Source: Isochrysis galbana (lineage: Eukaryota; Haptophyta; Isochrysidales; Isochrysidaceae). From it: DNA of 64,000 bases. The notes beneath the pieces are model-generated. The model saw only the letters and a list, made by a program, of their open reading frames with translations. It was not told where the DNA came from and did no database searches. Within the stretch, counting starts at the first letter, position 1, and each line of letters starts with the position of its first letter. The stretch is from contig CM030933.1 in the NCBI GenBank assembly GCA_018136815.1, positions 1,812,379 through 1,876,378 of the forward strand, given 5' to 3'. The translations under genes and the position numbers were made by a program. This document shows positions 36,885 through 46,177 of the stretch, in pieces.

Positions 36885-37025
36885 GATGAGAACGCGGAAC
36901 GACGAGAACGAGAATCGAGAATCGAGAACGAGAAACGAAGAACGGTAAGAACGCGGAACGACGAGAATCGAGAATCGAGAATCGAGAATCGAAGAACGAA
37001 CGACGAACGACGAACGACGAACTAT
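36885..37025. repeat. GAATCGA / ACGAACG microsatellite
   Basis: Runs of AGAATCGAGAATCGAGAA and AACGACGAACGACGAACG abut the truncated downstream end of the LINE ORF1 relic. Confidence 0.75.
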
Positions 37026-37082
37026 AAGAATAGTGCGCGACGATCGAAGAGACAAGGGGTACCACACCCGTCCGGACGATGA

Positions 37083-38144
37083 GGCGTAGAATCGGCGGCC
37101 GGCGCGGCAGACCGCAGGAGACGCCGTCTTCTCTTCCCTCTTCCCTCAACCCCTTGCGAAAGTCCGCCACATCTTTGTATTCTTCGCGGAATTGATTGGC
37201 ACAATCCGCCGTGACGAGAATCTCCCAAGGGCCGGAGGCGCTCTTGGATGGAAATTCGGGCTCGAGGTCTACGCCCTCCAGCTTGTTTAGGTGCGCGACG
37301 ATCGCGCCGAGGACCTCTTCGTCTTTGGCCTTGTGCCCCTTCTCGTATGCCATAAGCAGGTGATAATGATCTTGTGGGAGTCCGGAAATTCGGCCTCCCC
37401 CTCGGGTTTAGGCTCCAAGTCTTCGTCAAGGAGGGCTACCTGTGTGACCGGGGCGGGGAGTGGGGTCAGCCTTGCATATGTTTTCGTCTCTCGGGCGTCC
37501 ATATGGCTCGATGTTTCCGCTATGTTGTCTCCCCCTTCCGAGGGTCTCGTGTGGATTGTGCTTTGTGTAGGCTCTCTCTCAAGTTGGTGTTTATTGTGGT
37601 GGGCCTCCTGGGCCTGTGTCACTTGCGACGTTCGCGCGCCCGTGGCTCGCTTGTCCGGTTGGCCTTCGGAGGCGTTGGAGAGCCTCCCTCCTGGTCTGCC
37701 TCCCTTTTTGCTCCTGTGCCCCTTGCTGGGGGGTCTTGTCTGCTCTTTGTTCAACACCTTGTTTTGATGCGGCATTTCCCCTTTGGGGTTCTGCTGTAGA
37801 TGGTACCGGGCCAGCCCCTCACGCCGGAGCGCGAGGGCGGTACCGCGGTTGTGTAGGGTCCCAGCCCGGAGGCCTTCCCTTTGGAAGCGTCCCACTGGTG
37901 TGGTGTGGCTGGTGTGGCTGTGTGTTGTGTTGGAGGTGTGCTGTATGCTGGCTGCTGCCAGCATGGCAGCCTTGTTCGTGGCGTTCGCGGTGGTTCGCGG
38001 GCGTGGCAGGCTGGCTCCTGTGCCCACCTGGCTGGGAGGGTCGTCCTGCCGCGGTCGCTTCGGCGACAGCGGCGTGTCACTCAAGCCTTCGTCCATCTCG
38101 GCGAGGGCAGCGGTAGCGAGGGAGGGCGGCGGCGCGCGCTCCAT
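37083..38144 (-). pseudogene. LINE ORF1, frameshifted copy with start hairpin
   Basis: On the minus strand hairpin CTATCAGTAAACTGATAG (38149-38166), then GGTC and ATGGAGCGCGCGCC (ATG 38144). The first frame gives about 260 residues: MERAPPPSLATAALAEMDEG, DTPLSPKRPR, basic Gln/Thr-rich sequence and an acidic LLDEDLEPKPEGEAEFPDS. The second frame starts MAYEKGHKAKDEEVLGAIVA and has LEGVDLEPEFPSKSASGPWE then QFREEYKDV, homologous to 42500-42720. One frameshift near 37350 joins them. The segment around GPWEILVTADCANQFREEY may be an RRM-like or related ORF1 domain (inference). Truncated at about 37083, next to a microsatellite. Confidence 0.75.
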
Positions 38145-38148
38145 GACC

Positions 38149-38166
38149 CTATCAGTTTACTGATAG
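38149..38166 (-). promoter_or_regulatory. Start hairpin of LINE ORF1 (representative)
   Basis: CTATCAGTAAACTGATAG, a 7-bp stem with a TAAA loop, ends 4 nt before the ATG at 38144. Equivalent hairpins: 14420-14435 (minus), 16467-16485, 16862-16879, 24134-24151, 43450-43466 (minus, degraded), 45481-45498 with 45518-45535 (minus), and 53170-53187. Confidence 0.6.
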
Positions 38167-38433
38167 TTGATTAGCCCTTCCTCCAGACACTGGAGCATAG
38201 ACACTTCGGCCTAGTTCCGTGACACAACCCTTTGTACCCAGCAAGCAGCATCACCGGCGATGGGTAGTAGAAAATTTACAGCGGATGTGATTGCTCCACG
38301 TGCTCTGATATCCATTGTATTATATTAGCCACATTACGGTTCAAAAGCTTTTCGCACACGCCCTAAATTTTTTTTTCATGCGGACATATTCACACCCCCC
38401 CACGAGGCTACCGTCGCACATTGAAGGCACACT

Positions 38434-39909
38434 TTATTGCAGGCGCCTGATTAAATTCCACCAAGACTCCATTTGCACGACCTTTTCGTCGATTTGTTGG
38501 ATGCGACTGGCGAGTTGCTCCACATGACTCAGTCGACCGGAGAGTTGCTCGACTTGACTCAGTCGACCGGCGAATTGCTCGACATGACTCAGTCGACCGG
38601 CGAGTTGCTCGACATGACTCAGTCGACCGGCGAGTTGCTCGACATGACTCAGTCGACCGGCGAGTTGCTCGACTTGACTCACTCGATGGGCGAGATGCTC
38701 GAGCGCCCTCGTTTGTTCATCGGTTGGGGACCAGACTCTGGTGAGTGCTGCCTGATGACGATTCATGCCTCTCGTGTGATACACGAGGCTGCTCATTAAA
38801 ACTACCGAAGTCCGCACGTAGCTCATGTATGAGGTGTACTTGTCGTTGGTGGCCACGATTGAGACGTTGTTGTCGTGTTTGTGGACAAAGGAAGTCATTT
38901 GCTGTGGAGTTATGCTTCCGACGCTTTTCTTGGTGAAAAGGAGCAGAGTGAAGTTTGGGCCCTGTCCCTGCACCCTCAGTATTATTCGGCGATTCAGTGC
39001 GATGACGAGGCCCTTGCAGTACGCGCCATAGTGATCCATTGGAACAATATTAGGAGGGGTGGTGTCGCTCAAGCTCACCGACTCCAGAACCTTCTTGTGC
39101 ACTTCGTCAACGACCGTCGATGCGTTGTCACCAGCCTTGACTTCGAACCCCTGCATGACCGCGGACGCCAGGCTCGGGAAGCTCTCTACAGGGGATCGTG
39201 CGTACAAGTCGCAAATCAGTTGGAACTCGGCGATGTCCATCGGGTTGGGCAAGACGACCGGGAGAGTGGCAGAGCGGGTTGGGGTGACGGGGGCGGGGGA
39301 GGTAGAGGCGGGAAGGGTGAGCATGAAAGAGGCGGGGGCAGCGACAGCGGGGGTGATGAGCGGGGCGGGCGCGTCGACGTGGGCGGGGATCTCGGGGGGC
39401 GGGACTTGGATGGTGAGAGCAGGGTGGGGAGGGGCGGGGACAGGAGCGGAGGCGGAGAGAATGGAGGCGGGGGGGACGGTGAGGGCGACAGCGGGGGCGG
39501 GAGTGGGGATTGTGGGAGCGGAGGCGGGAGCGGTTAGGCGAGCGTGGGTGGGGATCGTGGGAGCGGAGGCGGGAGTGGGGGCGGGAGTGGGGGCGGGAGT
39601 GGGGATCGTGAAAGCGGAGGCGGGAGTGGGGATCGTAGGAGCGGAGGCGGGAGCGGGGGTGGTTAGGGGAGCGGGGGAGGGAGTAGGGGCGGGAGTGGGG
39701 GCGTGGGTGGGGATCGTCGGAGCGGAGGCGGGAGTGAGGTTGGGTATTGGCATCCTGAAACGCAACCGGTTGGGCCTATCCGAGTCTCGTGACCTCTTGT
39801 TCGACACAGCGTCATTGGAAGGGTGACCCAGGTGGTTCAATTCGGATGAACAGCCCAAAGTACATCTCCTATGACCATAGCAGACGGGGCGAGTTGGGTA
39901 CAGGGGCAT
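38434..39909 (-). CDS. Pro/Ala-repeat and coiled-coil protein, unknown function
   Basis: The frame is open from GTG 39936; the first ATG is 39909 (491 residues), and ATG 39753 is also possible. Layout: a basic patch (NKRSRDSDRPNRLRFRM); about 140 residues of APTIPTPAPTPAPTP-type repeats; a folded-looking middle region (about 215-395) with FQLICDLYARSPVESFPSLA, STVVDEVHKKVLESVSL, ALNRRIILRVQGQGPNFTLL and NNVSIVATNDKYTSYMSYVR; then seven ~10-residue units (LAGRLSHVEQ) forming a coiled coil, ending WWNLIRRLQ. The intact middle and the regular heptad-like tail argue for a real gene. It could be a structural or attachment protein of a virus-like or mobile element, but nothing proves this. Confidence 0.6.
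   Translation of the reverse strand: MPLYPTRPVCYGHRRCTLGCSSELNHLGHPSNDAVSNKRSRDSDRPNRLRFRMPIPNLTPASAPTIPTHAPTPAPTPSPAPLTTPAPASAPTIPTPASAFTIPTPAPTPAPTPASAPTIPTHARLTAPASAPTIPTPAPAVALTVPPASILSASAPVPAPPHPALTIQVPPPEIPAHVDAPAPLITPAVAAPASFMLTLPASTSPAPVTPTRSATLPVVLPNPMDIAEFQLICDLYARSPVESFPSLASAVMQGFEVKAGDNASTVVDEVHKKVLESVSLSDTTPPNIVPMDHYGAYCKGLVIALNRRIILRVQGQGPNFTLLLFTKKSVGSITPQQMTSFVHKHDNNVSIVATNDKYTSYMSYVRTSVVLMSSLVYHTRGMNRHQAALTRVWSPTDEQTRALEHLAHRVSQVEQLAGRLSHVEQLAGRLSHVEQLAGRLSHVEQFAGRLSQVEQLSGRLSHVEQLASRIQQIDEKVVQMESWWNLIRRLQ
38495..38700 (-). repeat. 30-bp coding tandem repeat (coiled-coil units)
   Basis: Units of GACTCAGTCGACCGGCGAGT type (plus strand) recur about seven times, each encoding LAGRLSHVEQ or a variant on the minus strand. 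The central units are almost identical at DNA level, indicating recent expansion. Confidence 0.85.
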
Positions 39910-39939
39910 TTGCCCAAGCGGCTCCCAGGGGAGCACATG

Positions 39940-41828
39940 AACTTTCCAAACGCGGATCCCTGGGCCAGCTGATCCCAGATGATCTCTGGTTCCCCATTAC
40001 CCCAATCCTATCACCGAGAACAAGACCAGCCCTCCATGCGTTCCTCCGTCTACATCTTCCCCAAGGTCATGGTCAGTGGGGAGATTCGTTCTGCCTCACT
40101 TCATATGCACGAACGTCGACGAGCCTTCCAATCGACGCGAGAAGGCACCCACAAGTGCTAGGCGATTCGTCTGGCTGGTCGACCACATCCCCCCCCCTCC
40201 CCCCCCCCCCATTAAAGGCCCTGATAGTTGTGGTGTTCCAGTACCAGGACGGTGTGGTTCCAGATGCACCAGGACGGTGGTTCCAGCCATCCCTCCTCAG
40301 CAAAGTCGTCGGCTCTGCCTGCTGCTCCGCCCTTCGCCCTTCGCCCCCCTTCCTCGCTCTCCTCCTCCGTTGTGCTCCCTTGCGCTCTGTCCGCCACAGC
40401 GGGTCCCCTCCCTCCCCCCTCCGTCTGGCAGTTCAGTACCGTCTGCTGCTGCCCACCCCCACCCCTTCTCCCACCTCCCTCCGCCTGCTCTCGCCCGCCT
40501 CGCCGCTCCTCTCTCTGCCCCCCTTCCCTTCCCCTCTGGCGGAGGGCTCGAGGTCGGCGCATCCTCCCCCAGAGCACCCCCTTCCCTCCCCAGACTCAGG
40601 ACAGGGCGATGCAGTGGGCATCAGACGGAAGCAGATCTGCTCGGGCGGGGCTTCAGTCGGTGCGAGTGCGAAGCGCGCCGTACCGAGGTGCCATCGCGGG
40701 GGTCAGAAAGTCCCCAGGCCAGATGCTCTCCAGGCTGCCCTCGGTGATGCTGCCCTCGGTGATGCTGATGGGTGCAGGGGAAGGGGTGCCGCTGGCGAGG
40801 ACAGAGAGTGGACTCGGGGGGGGGGGGGGGGGGGTCCTCAGGGCGGAAGGACCACGCTCGCTTTACCAAAGACCCTCGCCGCCCCCCCCCCCCCTCCCCT
40901 CCCGGGGCAGTCGGCGCGCGCGTTTGGTCGCTTCTGGTTCGTTTTGCGCGCGCTTTTGAGTGCGCGCATCTGTGGCGGTAATCGCGGGGTTACGAAACCA
41001 GTTGCTCCAAAGAAATATTATTACTTTACAAACAGATTTAGTTTTGACGCCAAGCTCAGTTTATGAGTGGCACCCGGCAGAGGGGGAGAGCCACGTCGTA
41101 CCGGTCGCAGGCATGTTGACTACCTTCAAGGTGTCGGGAGAGACGCATCACCCTGGTGACGAGACTGTGTCCACACCCCCCTCGAGCGTGCGGTGCATGT
41201 CAAGATGGAAGCCGACTCGCCCGAAGCCGCAACGGGACGCCTTGTGGGGGCCATCGACTCGCTCGTTGGGCGCCTTTGGTCACTCCTCGAGGACGTGGGG
41301 GTTCCTCCTTCCCGCCCCCGCGCTTGCCCCCTCGATCCCCTTGATCGAGGTGCACGTGGAGTGAACACGCCCGTTATCCTTCCCAGTCCGGCTTTTTTTA
41401 GATAGTGACCTTTTTTTTTGAAAAAAAATCCTCCACCTCCTCCCCTGCCCCCCTTCTTTCCTTTTTCTTCGGTTTCCGGGGTACGACCTCGGTGCACTTT
41501 GGCAAGTCCGTAAGTTTTGTTTCTAAACCGCCCAAATTTTGTTGTCAAAATTTGAGGGTCGGGCACCTAAATTTCGATCAAAATTTAATAGTTTTAGGAG
41601 TCTTCATAACTCGTAACTTTATCACTATCACGCGCGGTAACCTTATAAGAGAGGCCTTGCCCCCCCACCCAGCCCCGGGGGGGCGAGACCTCCAGACCCA
41701 GACCTCCCCCCCTCCCCCCTCCCCTTGCCCCCCCCCCCCCCCTCCCTTGTCTGCCACGCCCCCTCCGTCCCCAACTGCGACCATACACCACACACCCAAC
41801 CCACGCACGACGCGACCCAAACAAGCTC
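39940..41828. other. Low-complexity GC-rich region, no supported gene
   Basis: C-runs at 40190-40209, 40875-40892 and 41728-41742, a G-run at 40816-40832 and pyrimidine-rich stretches dominate. A short protein-like frame (about 41190-41290, GRLVGAIDSLVGRLWSLLED) has no partner. CCCAAATTT.G..CGAAATTT-like motifs at 41530-41590 resemble 7390-7440. No gene is supported. Confidence 0.45.
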
Positions 41829-42338
41829 TTAGCCGATGCGACGACCATTGAAACGACTCATCAAAGATGCTTGAAGATGGTCCGAAAGAGCTTGCTGTTG
41901 TGAATCTGCATACATCCTCCGTAGCAAAGCAAAGACCCGTTCACAAGACGCCGAGTTGGGAGACATTGCAAAAGCGACGCGCGCAGCCTTTGACCAATGC
42001 GGCACCAGCGGCCCATTTGCGCGCCACCATTCAAGCACGCCCGCAGTGAATTGATCGACATCGGCGACGTTGTAGCATGCCGTCTGAGCAGCAACTAGAT
42101 ATACTGGGAGTTCCTCCTTGAGTTTGGCCAAGTCTGACACTCCTCCATCCGATGTTGCGAGGCCAAGGGGCGTCATTACGGATAAATCATCTATCCAAGC
42201 GACAGTGACATGCTTTGCAGCAAACAGCGGGTCGAACACTTCCACAACGTGAAGGATCTTGTACATTGTGGAGCAATCAAGATTGTCAGCGCAATTGCCG
42301 GTGAGACGATCGTTCAAGTATAGACGTAGAAATGCCAA
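41829..42338 (-). pseudogene. hAT transposase C-terminal fragment
   Basis: About 170 residues on the minus strand contain LLRRMYADSQQQALSDHLQA preceded by FAMSPNSASCERVFALL, the hAT dimerisation motif, and upstream WWRANGPLVPHWSKAARVAF. The region before it (MAFLRLYLNDRLTGNCADNL, VFDPLFAAKHV) is the preceding helical part. The catalytic core is absent. This hAT is clearly different from the one at 12289 and is fused to LINE ORF1 sequence at about 42340. Confidence 0.85.
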
Positions 42339-42339
42339 A

Positions 42340-43466
42340 TCGGGCGTTTGCCCGATTCAACTTTCGTGATCCCTTCTACCGTGGTTTTGGCGCGTTGTTG
42401 GTTGCCCCGTAATACATGGAACGCTTCACGCTCCAATGCGTTAGCGAGGTGTCGAGTTTTCGTCTTGTAAGCTTTTACGGGGTCGAAAATGCGAAATACG
42501 ATGTAGGTTGCCACCTCCTTCAGAGAGGACCGGAGAGCGCTAGACTTCCGTGGTGCCGAGTCGGTTAAAGCGCCATAGGTTACTGCAAACTCGTGTGGGA
42601 CTCCCGAGAGAGCTGCTTGGAGTTTATCGCCATATGCGGCCTTGAATTGGTCGTGCGCGTCTTCATCGACATAAAAAATCCATGGACCTCTGCGTCCTTT
42701 ATCCATCCCATCTGGGGTGGCATCAAGACCCTCAAGCTTTGAGAGAAGGAATTTCTACATCCTCGCTTTTGATCTCCTTCTTGTCATCAGCTAGCTGGGC
42801 TAGCTGAATGAAGAAAGGAGTGTCATCCGGTTCCTCCTCATCATCATGGGGTGGTGAGGCGAATTGTGTGTTGTGTGTTTGGTTTGGCTTCGGTTCCGAC
42901 TGTGGGTCCGCTCTTCCGCTCGCTTGCGCGAGGGCGGCGGTGGATGTTGAGAGGGCTGAGATTGAGCCTTCTGTGCTTCTTGTGGTTGCTTCCCTTTAGG
43001 ACCGGCCGCCTGAGCGTACGACTTCTGTGGGTTGATGTTTGAGGGGTTGGAAGCCGTAAAGGCTCCAATGATTGTTTGTTGAGTGAAGTGCCCGCCCCCG
43101 AGCCCCCGAGGGGTGCACTGAAGGTAGGAGTTGCCTCCATGGGGGTGGCAGCAGGGCTGCCACCCACCATGGGGAGTCCTTGTTGTGGTGGAGCGGCGGT
43201 GGAGGCTGGTGGGAGGGCCAAAGGCTGGCCCTGTTGATCTGCAGGGAACAGGACTCTGCCTGTTCCCTGTTTGTGTGGCTGTTGAGGCGGCGAGGGCGGA
43301 AGGATCATGTCTACATCGCTGTCAGTTAGGGGTGCGGCCTGTGAGCGTTTCGGCTCCGGCGGCTTGGGGCGGCCCCGGTGGGGCATCGTGGCGGCGGGGG
43401 CTGGGAGGTGGGAGCGGTCTCGGCGCGCGCTCCATCGGACTCCATCGCTAAAACTATAACAATATT
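42340..43466 (-). pseudogene. LINE ORF1, degenerate copy with start hairpin
   Basis: Minus strand. Hairpin remnant AATATTGTTATAGTTTT (43450-43466), then AGCG, an extra ATGGAGTCCG and ATGGAGCGCGCGCC (ATG 43435). Reading frames change at least twice (pieces 42844-43386 and 42340-42706). The distal piece, LEGLDATPDG, GRRGPWIFYVDEDAHDQFKA, AAYGDKLQAALSG, is homologous to the second frame of the 37.1-38.1 kb copy. The acidic Pro-rich middle (DSDVDMILPPSPPQQPHKQG) matches the fragment at 25553-25755. Confidence 0.7.
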
Positions 43467-43469
43467 AAA

Positions 43470-44215
43470 TTTTTAACAAAATTTTATGGATCGCGGCGCG
43501 GCAAAGAAACGGAACTAGCGCTCACTCAAGACAGGACTCCCTGCCGCGGCAAGCGCAAGCACCCTTCCCCCTTATGCCACCCAGCTCTTCACTAGCTTTC
43601 TACCTGCGCTAGCTGGAACGCCCCTCCCTCCACACTCAAACAGCCCCACACGCCACGATCCTGTTGTGGTCTCGCAGGCAAGGGGGCCTAATGGGAGGGA
43701 GAGGAGCAACTCCTCAGAGAGGAGCTGTGGGGAAGGAGATGTCTGAGTGGGGGCGCTATACCCTTGCGCTAGGCATGGGCAGCGACGCCGCCTCAAGACA
43801 TATCCTCCCTCTTGTCTTGAGTCGAAATTTTTGGTGCTTGAAACAGAGGGCGAGGGGGGTTTTGCTTCTTGGGTTGGTTGTAGTTGCAAGAGGGAGTGGG
43901 AGAGGGAGTGAAGTGTTGGAAGAGGGCCCAAGGCAGGGCACTGAGTTGTAGGTAATTGTGGCCCACAAGAGTGGGGTGAAAACGAGAAGTGTATCAACAT
44001 GGGTCTTGAGTTGAAATTTTTGGTGCTTGAAACTGAAACAGAGGGCGAGGGGGTTCGTGCTGTTTGGGTTGGTTGTAGAAGGAAGGGAGAGTGGGAGAGG
44101 GAGTCAAGTGTTGAAAGAGGGCCCAAGGCAGGGCACTGAGTTGTAGATGCTTGTGGCCCACAGGGGTGGGGTGAAAACGAGAAGTGAGTCAACAAGTTGA
44201 AGAACAGAGGCACAA
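43470..44215 (-). repeat. Dispersed retro-like repeat with conserved ORF and internal 190-bp duplication
   Basis: The 3' half (43470-43830) matches 17725-18090 in reverse. The 5' half contains two ~190-bp copies (about 43816-44005 and 44006-44200) sharing TTTTGGTGCTTGAAAC, AGGGCCCAAGGCAGGGCACT and GGGGTGAAAACGAGAAGTG. One minus frame (44213-43572, 213 residues) stays open through both copies and ends GRKLVKSWVA as in the partner. The AT-rich 3' tail lies next to the LINE hairpin at 43466. Confidence 0.65.
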
Positions 44216-44269
44216 GTTGCTCTCCGTAGAAGATTGATGGTTGTGAACACCAATCTTATGATTGGTCGC

Positions 44270-45120
44270 CATGGAGGGGGGCCTCGCGCCCCCCCCACTC
44301 TCTCGACTCCCCTCATGGGGGGCGAGAACCATCCACCCCCCTGCGCTGCCTCTTGGCATGTAGGGGGGACTCACCCAGCCTGCCCAGACTCTCCCTGAGA
44401 GTCGGGCACAGATCGCACGCCCTGGCCCGCGTTGGCCTGCTTCTCGCTCTGACCAACCCCTCCTCCCCCTGGGCCCCCCTGATCAGGAGCCCCCAGCCAG
44501 CTCCTGTCGACCGGCAGGGGCTCGAGAGCCAGCGAGGGAGAGGCAGGAGGGGCCAGGGCCATGCCCCAGCCTCACCTGCCCCCTGAGCTGTGCTCCCAGG
44601 CCCCTGCAGGCCTCCTGGGGACCTGAAGAGGGGCCGCAGGCGCGCGCCATGGGCCAGAGCCGCAGGGAAGAGAGGAGGAAGAGGGAAGAGGGAGGGGAGG
44701 GGGGAGTGGCAGCTCTCCCCTCCGGCGATTACGTGTCTTCTCGCCCCGTTTGGGTAAGAGAAGACGGGGGCACCAGAACCAGGAGGGAAGGGCCGCGGCT
44801 CGCCGCGGCCACTCGCCTCGGCGAGAGAGATTAGCGCTTCTGGGCTCTCATTCACGAGTGCCCCCCCCCCCCCCCTGCGTTGTTTTTACCCGAAAGGGGT
44901 TTTCCCCCAGCGTGGACTCGAGGAGAGGACGTGCTGGGGTGCGCGGGGTCGGTGCGTGCACTGGGGGGAGGACAAATATCGAGGGGAGGGGGCAGTGCCC
45001 CTTCCCCCCGGTAGCACTCGGACACCTGGCTCGTCAGGCATGGCGGGATTCCGGGACGGAAAAGTTGTGTCCAATTAGCTAGTGGGGTTGGCTAGGATAT
45101 AACATTAATTATTTTATTTT
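44270..45120 (+). repeat. 850-bp dispersed repeat, partner of 56637-57510
   Basis: The body from CCATGG..GGGGGCCTCGCGC through GGCAGCTCTCCCCTCCGGC and CGTGTCTTCTCGCCCCGTTT to TGTCCAATTAGCTAGTGGGG and GGTTGGCTAGGATATAACAT is near-identical in both copies. It ends in an AT-rich tail (ATTATTTTATTTTATTT). Constant 3' end and simple tail indicate a reverse-transcribed (SINE- or LINE-like) element. Frames in it are not conserved as proteins. Confidence 0.75.
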
Positions 45121-45535
45121 ATTTGACTGATGGTTGTGAAGTGCCCTCCCATGTTGGGTGCACTGATGGTAGAGGTTTCCACCATGGGGAGGGCAGCTGA
45201 GTTGCCCTCCCACATGAGGTGCTCTTGGGGTGGGAGGCTTTCCCACTGTTGGAGGGGGTCTCCAAGACGCCCTGCATGCTACGCAGAGCCATGGTGGCAA
45301 CCTGTTCGGTGCCAGTGCTCGCCACCCCGCGCGCTTGCGCGGGCGTGGTTTGGATGGGCTGGATGGGCTTTGAGAGGGCTTTCTGACGAGCCGCCTCGGG
45401 CGGCATGGGGCGTCCCAGGTGGGGCGCGGTGGCGAGGGTCGCCTGGGGCTCGGGAGCGGTCGCGGCACGCTCCATAGGTCAAACTATAACAATAGTTTTA
45501 TAAAAAAAAACTTAAAAAAACTATAACAATAGTTT
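45119..45535 (-). pseudogene. LINE ORF1 5' part with doubled start hairpin
   Basis: On the minus strand two copies of AAACTATTGTTATAGTTT (45518-45535 and 45481-45498) precede GACCT and ATGGAGCGTGCC (ATG 45475). The ORF gives 118 residues (MERAATAPEPQATLATAPHL, then RPMPPEAARQKALSKP) before truncation at 45119, where it meets the tail of the 44270-45120 repeat. The first segment tracks the ORF1 starts at 43435 and 24157. Confidence 0.7.
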
Positions 45536-45539
45536 CTCG

Positions 45540-46177
45540 TCAGAACTGGGGAAAGGGAAGGGGGTTGCTAGGGGTAAAGGTTGGGTAGTAGGGATGTACA
45601 TAAGCACACTGCCGCAAGCCGCACGTGTAGCGGGGATTTTTAAGAAGATTTTTTCATTATCACCAAAAACTACTACTACTACTACTAGTAACTAAGTTAT
45701 AGTACTACTATCTACTATGACTATGACTATGATATTAATGATATTATTGAGCGTTAGTGCTAGTGCCTCTACTCTCACGAGCCTTGCACGGACACGCCAA
45801 GCCATAATCCATGACGCACACGCACACGACCGCGCCCAATACCAATACCAAGGCACAAATCACAAATCTAACAATCTAAATCTAACTAAGCACCTGATTA
45901 TACATTATACCTCCCCCTCTTACAATTGCAAAAACCGCAAAAAAAAAAAAAGCGAATCGCTCGCGCATTTCGAGACCAAAATCCAAAACCTGCAAGCCTG
46001 GGCTTAAGACCATGGACCATGGGACGCTGCGACACTGCTCTTAGTAGGAGTCACAAGGTATATAGTAATAGGAAAAAGTAGTAGTAGTAAACAACTCTCC
46101 GACGAACACCGAAACACTGCTCACTCGTCGGCGGGAAGGCGAAGTTTTTTTATTGTCTCGCGCGACGGCGGCCCCCG
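45540..46177. other. Intergenic, AT-richer, with (ACT)n microsatellite
   Basis: (ACT)n-type sequence lies at 45668-45735 and an A-run at 45937-45951. No gene. The last ~100 bp is the presumed promoter and 5' UTR of the MscS-like gene; no clear TATA box was identified. Confidence 0.45.

Noticed and set aside
38490..38700. CRISPR array (regular 30-bp repeats)
   Set aside because: Units are directly adjacent with no unique spacers, are in frame, and encode a coiled coil in a eukaryotic gene.
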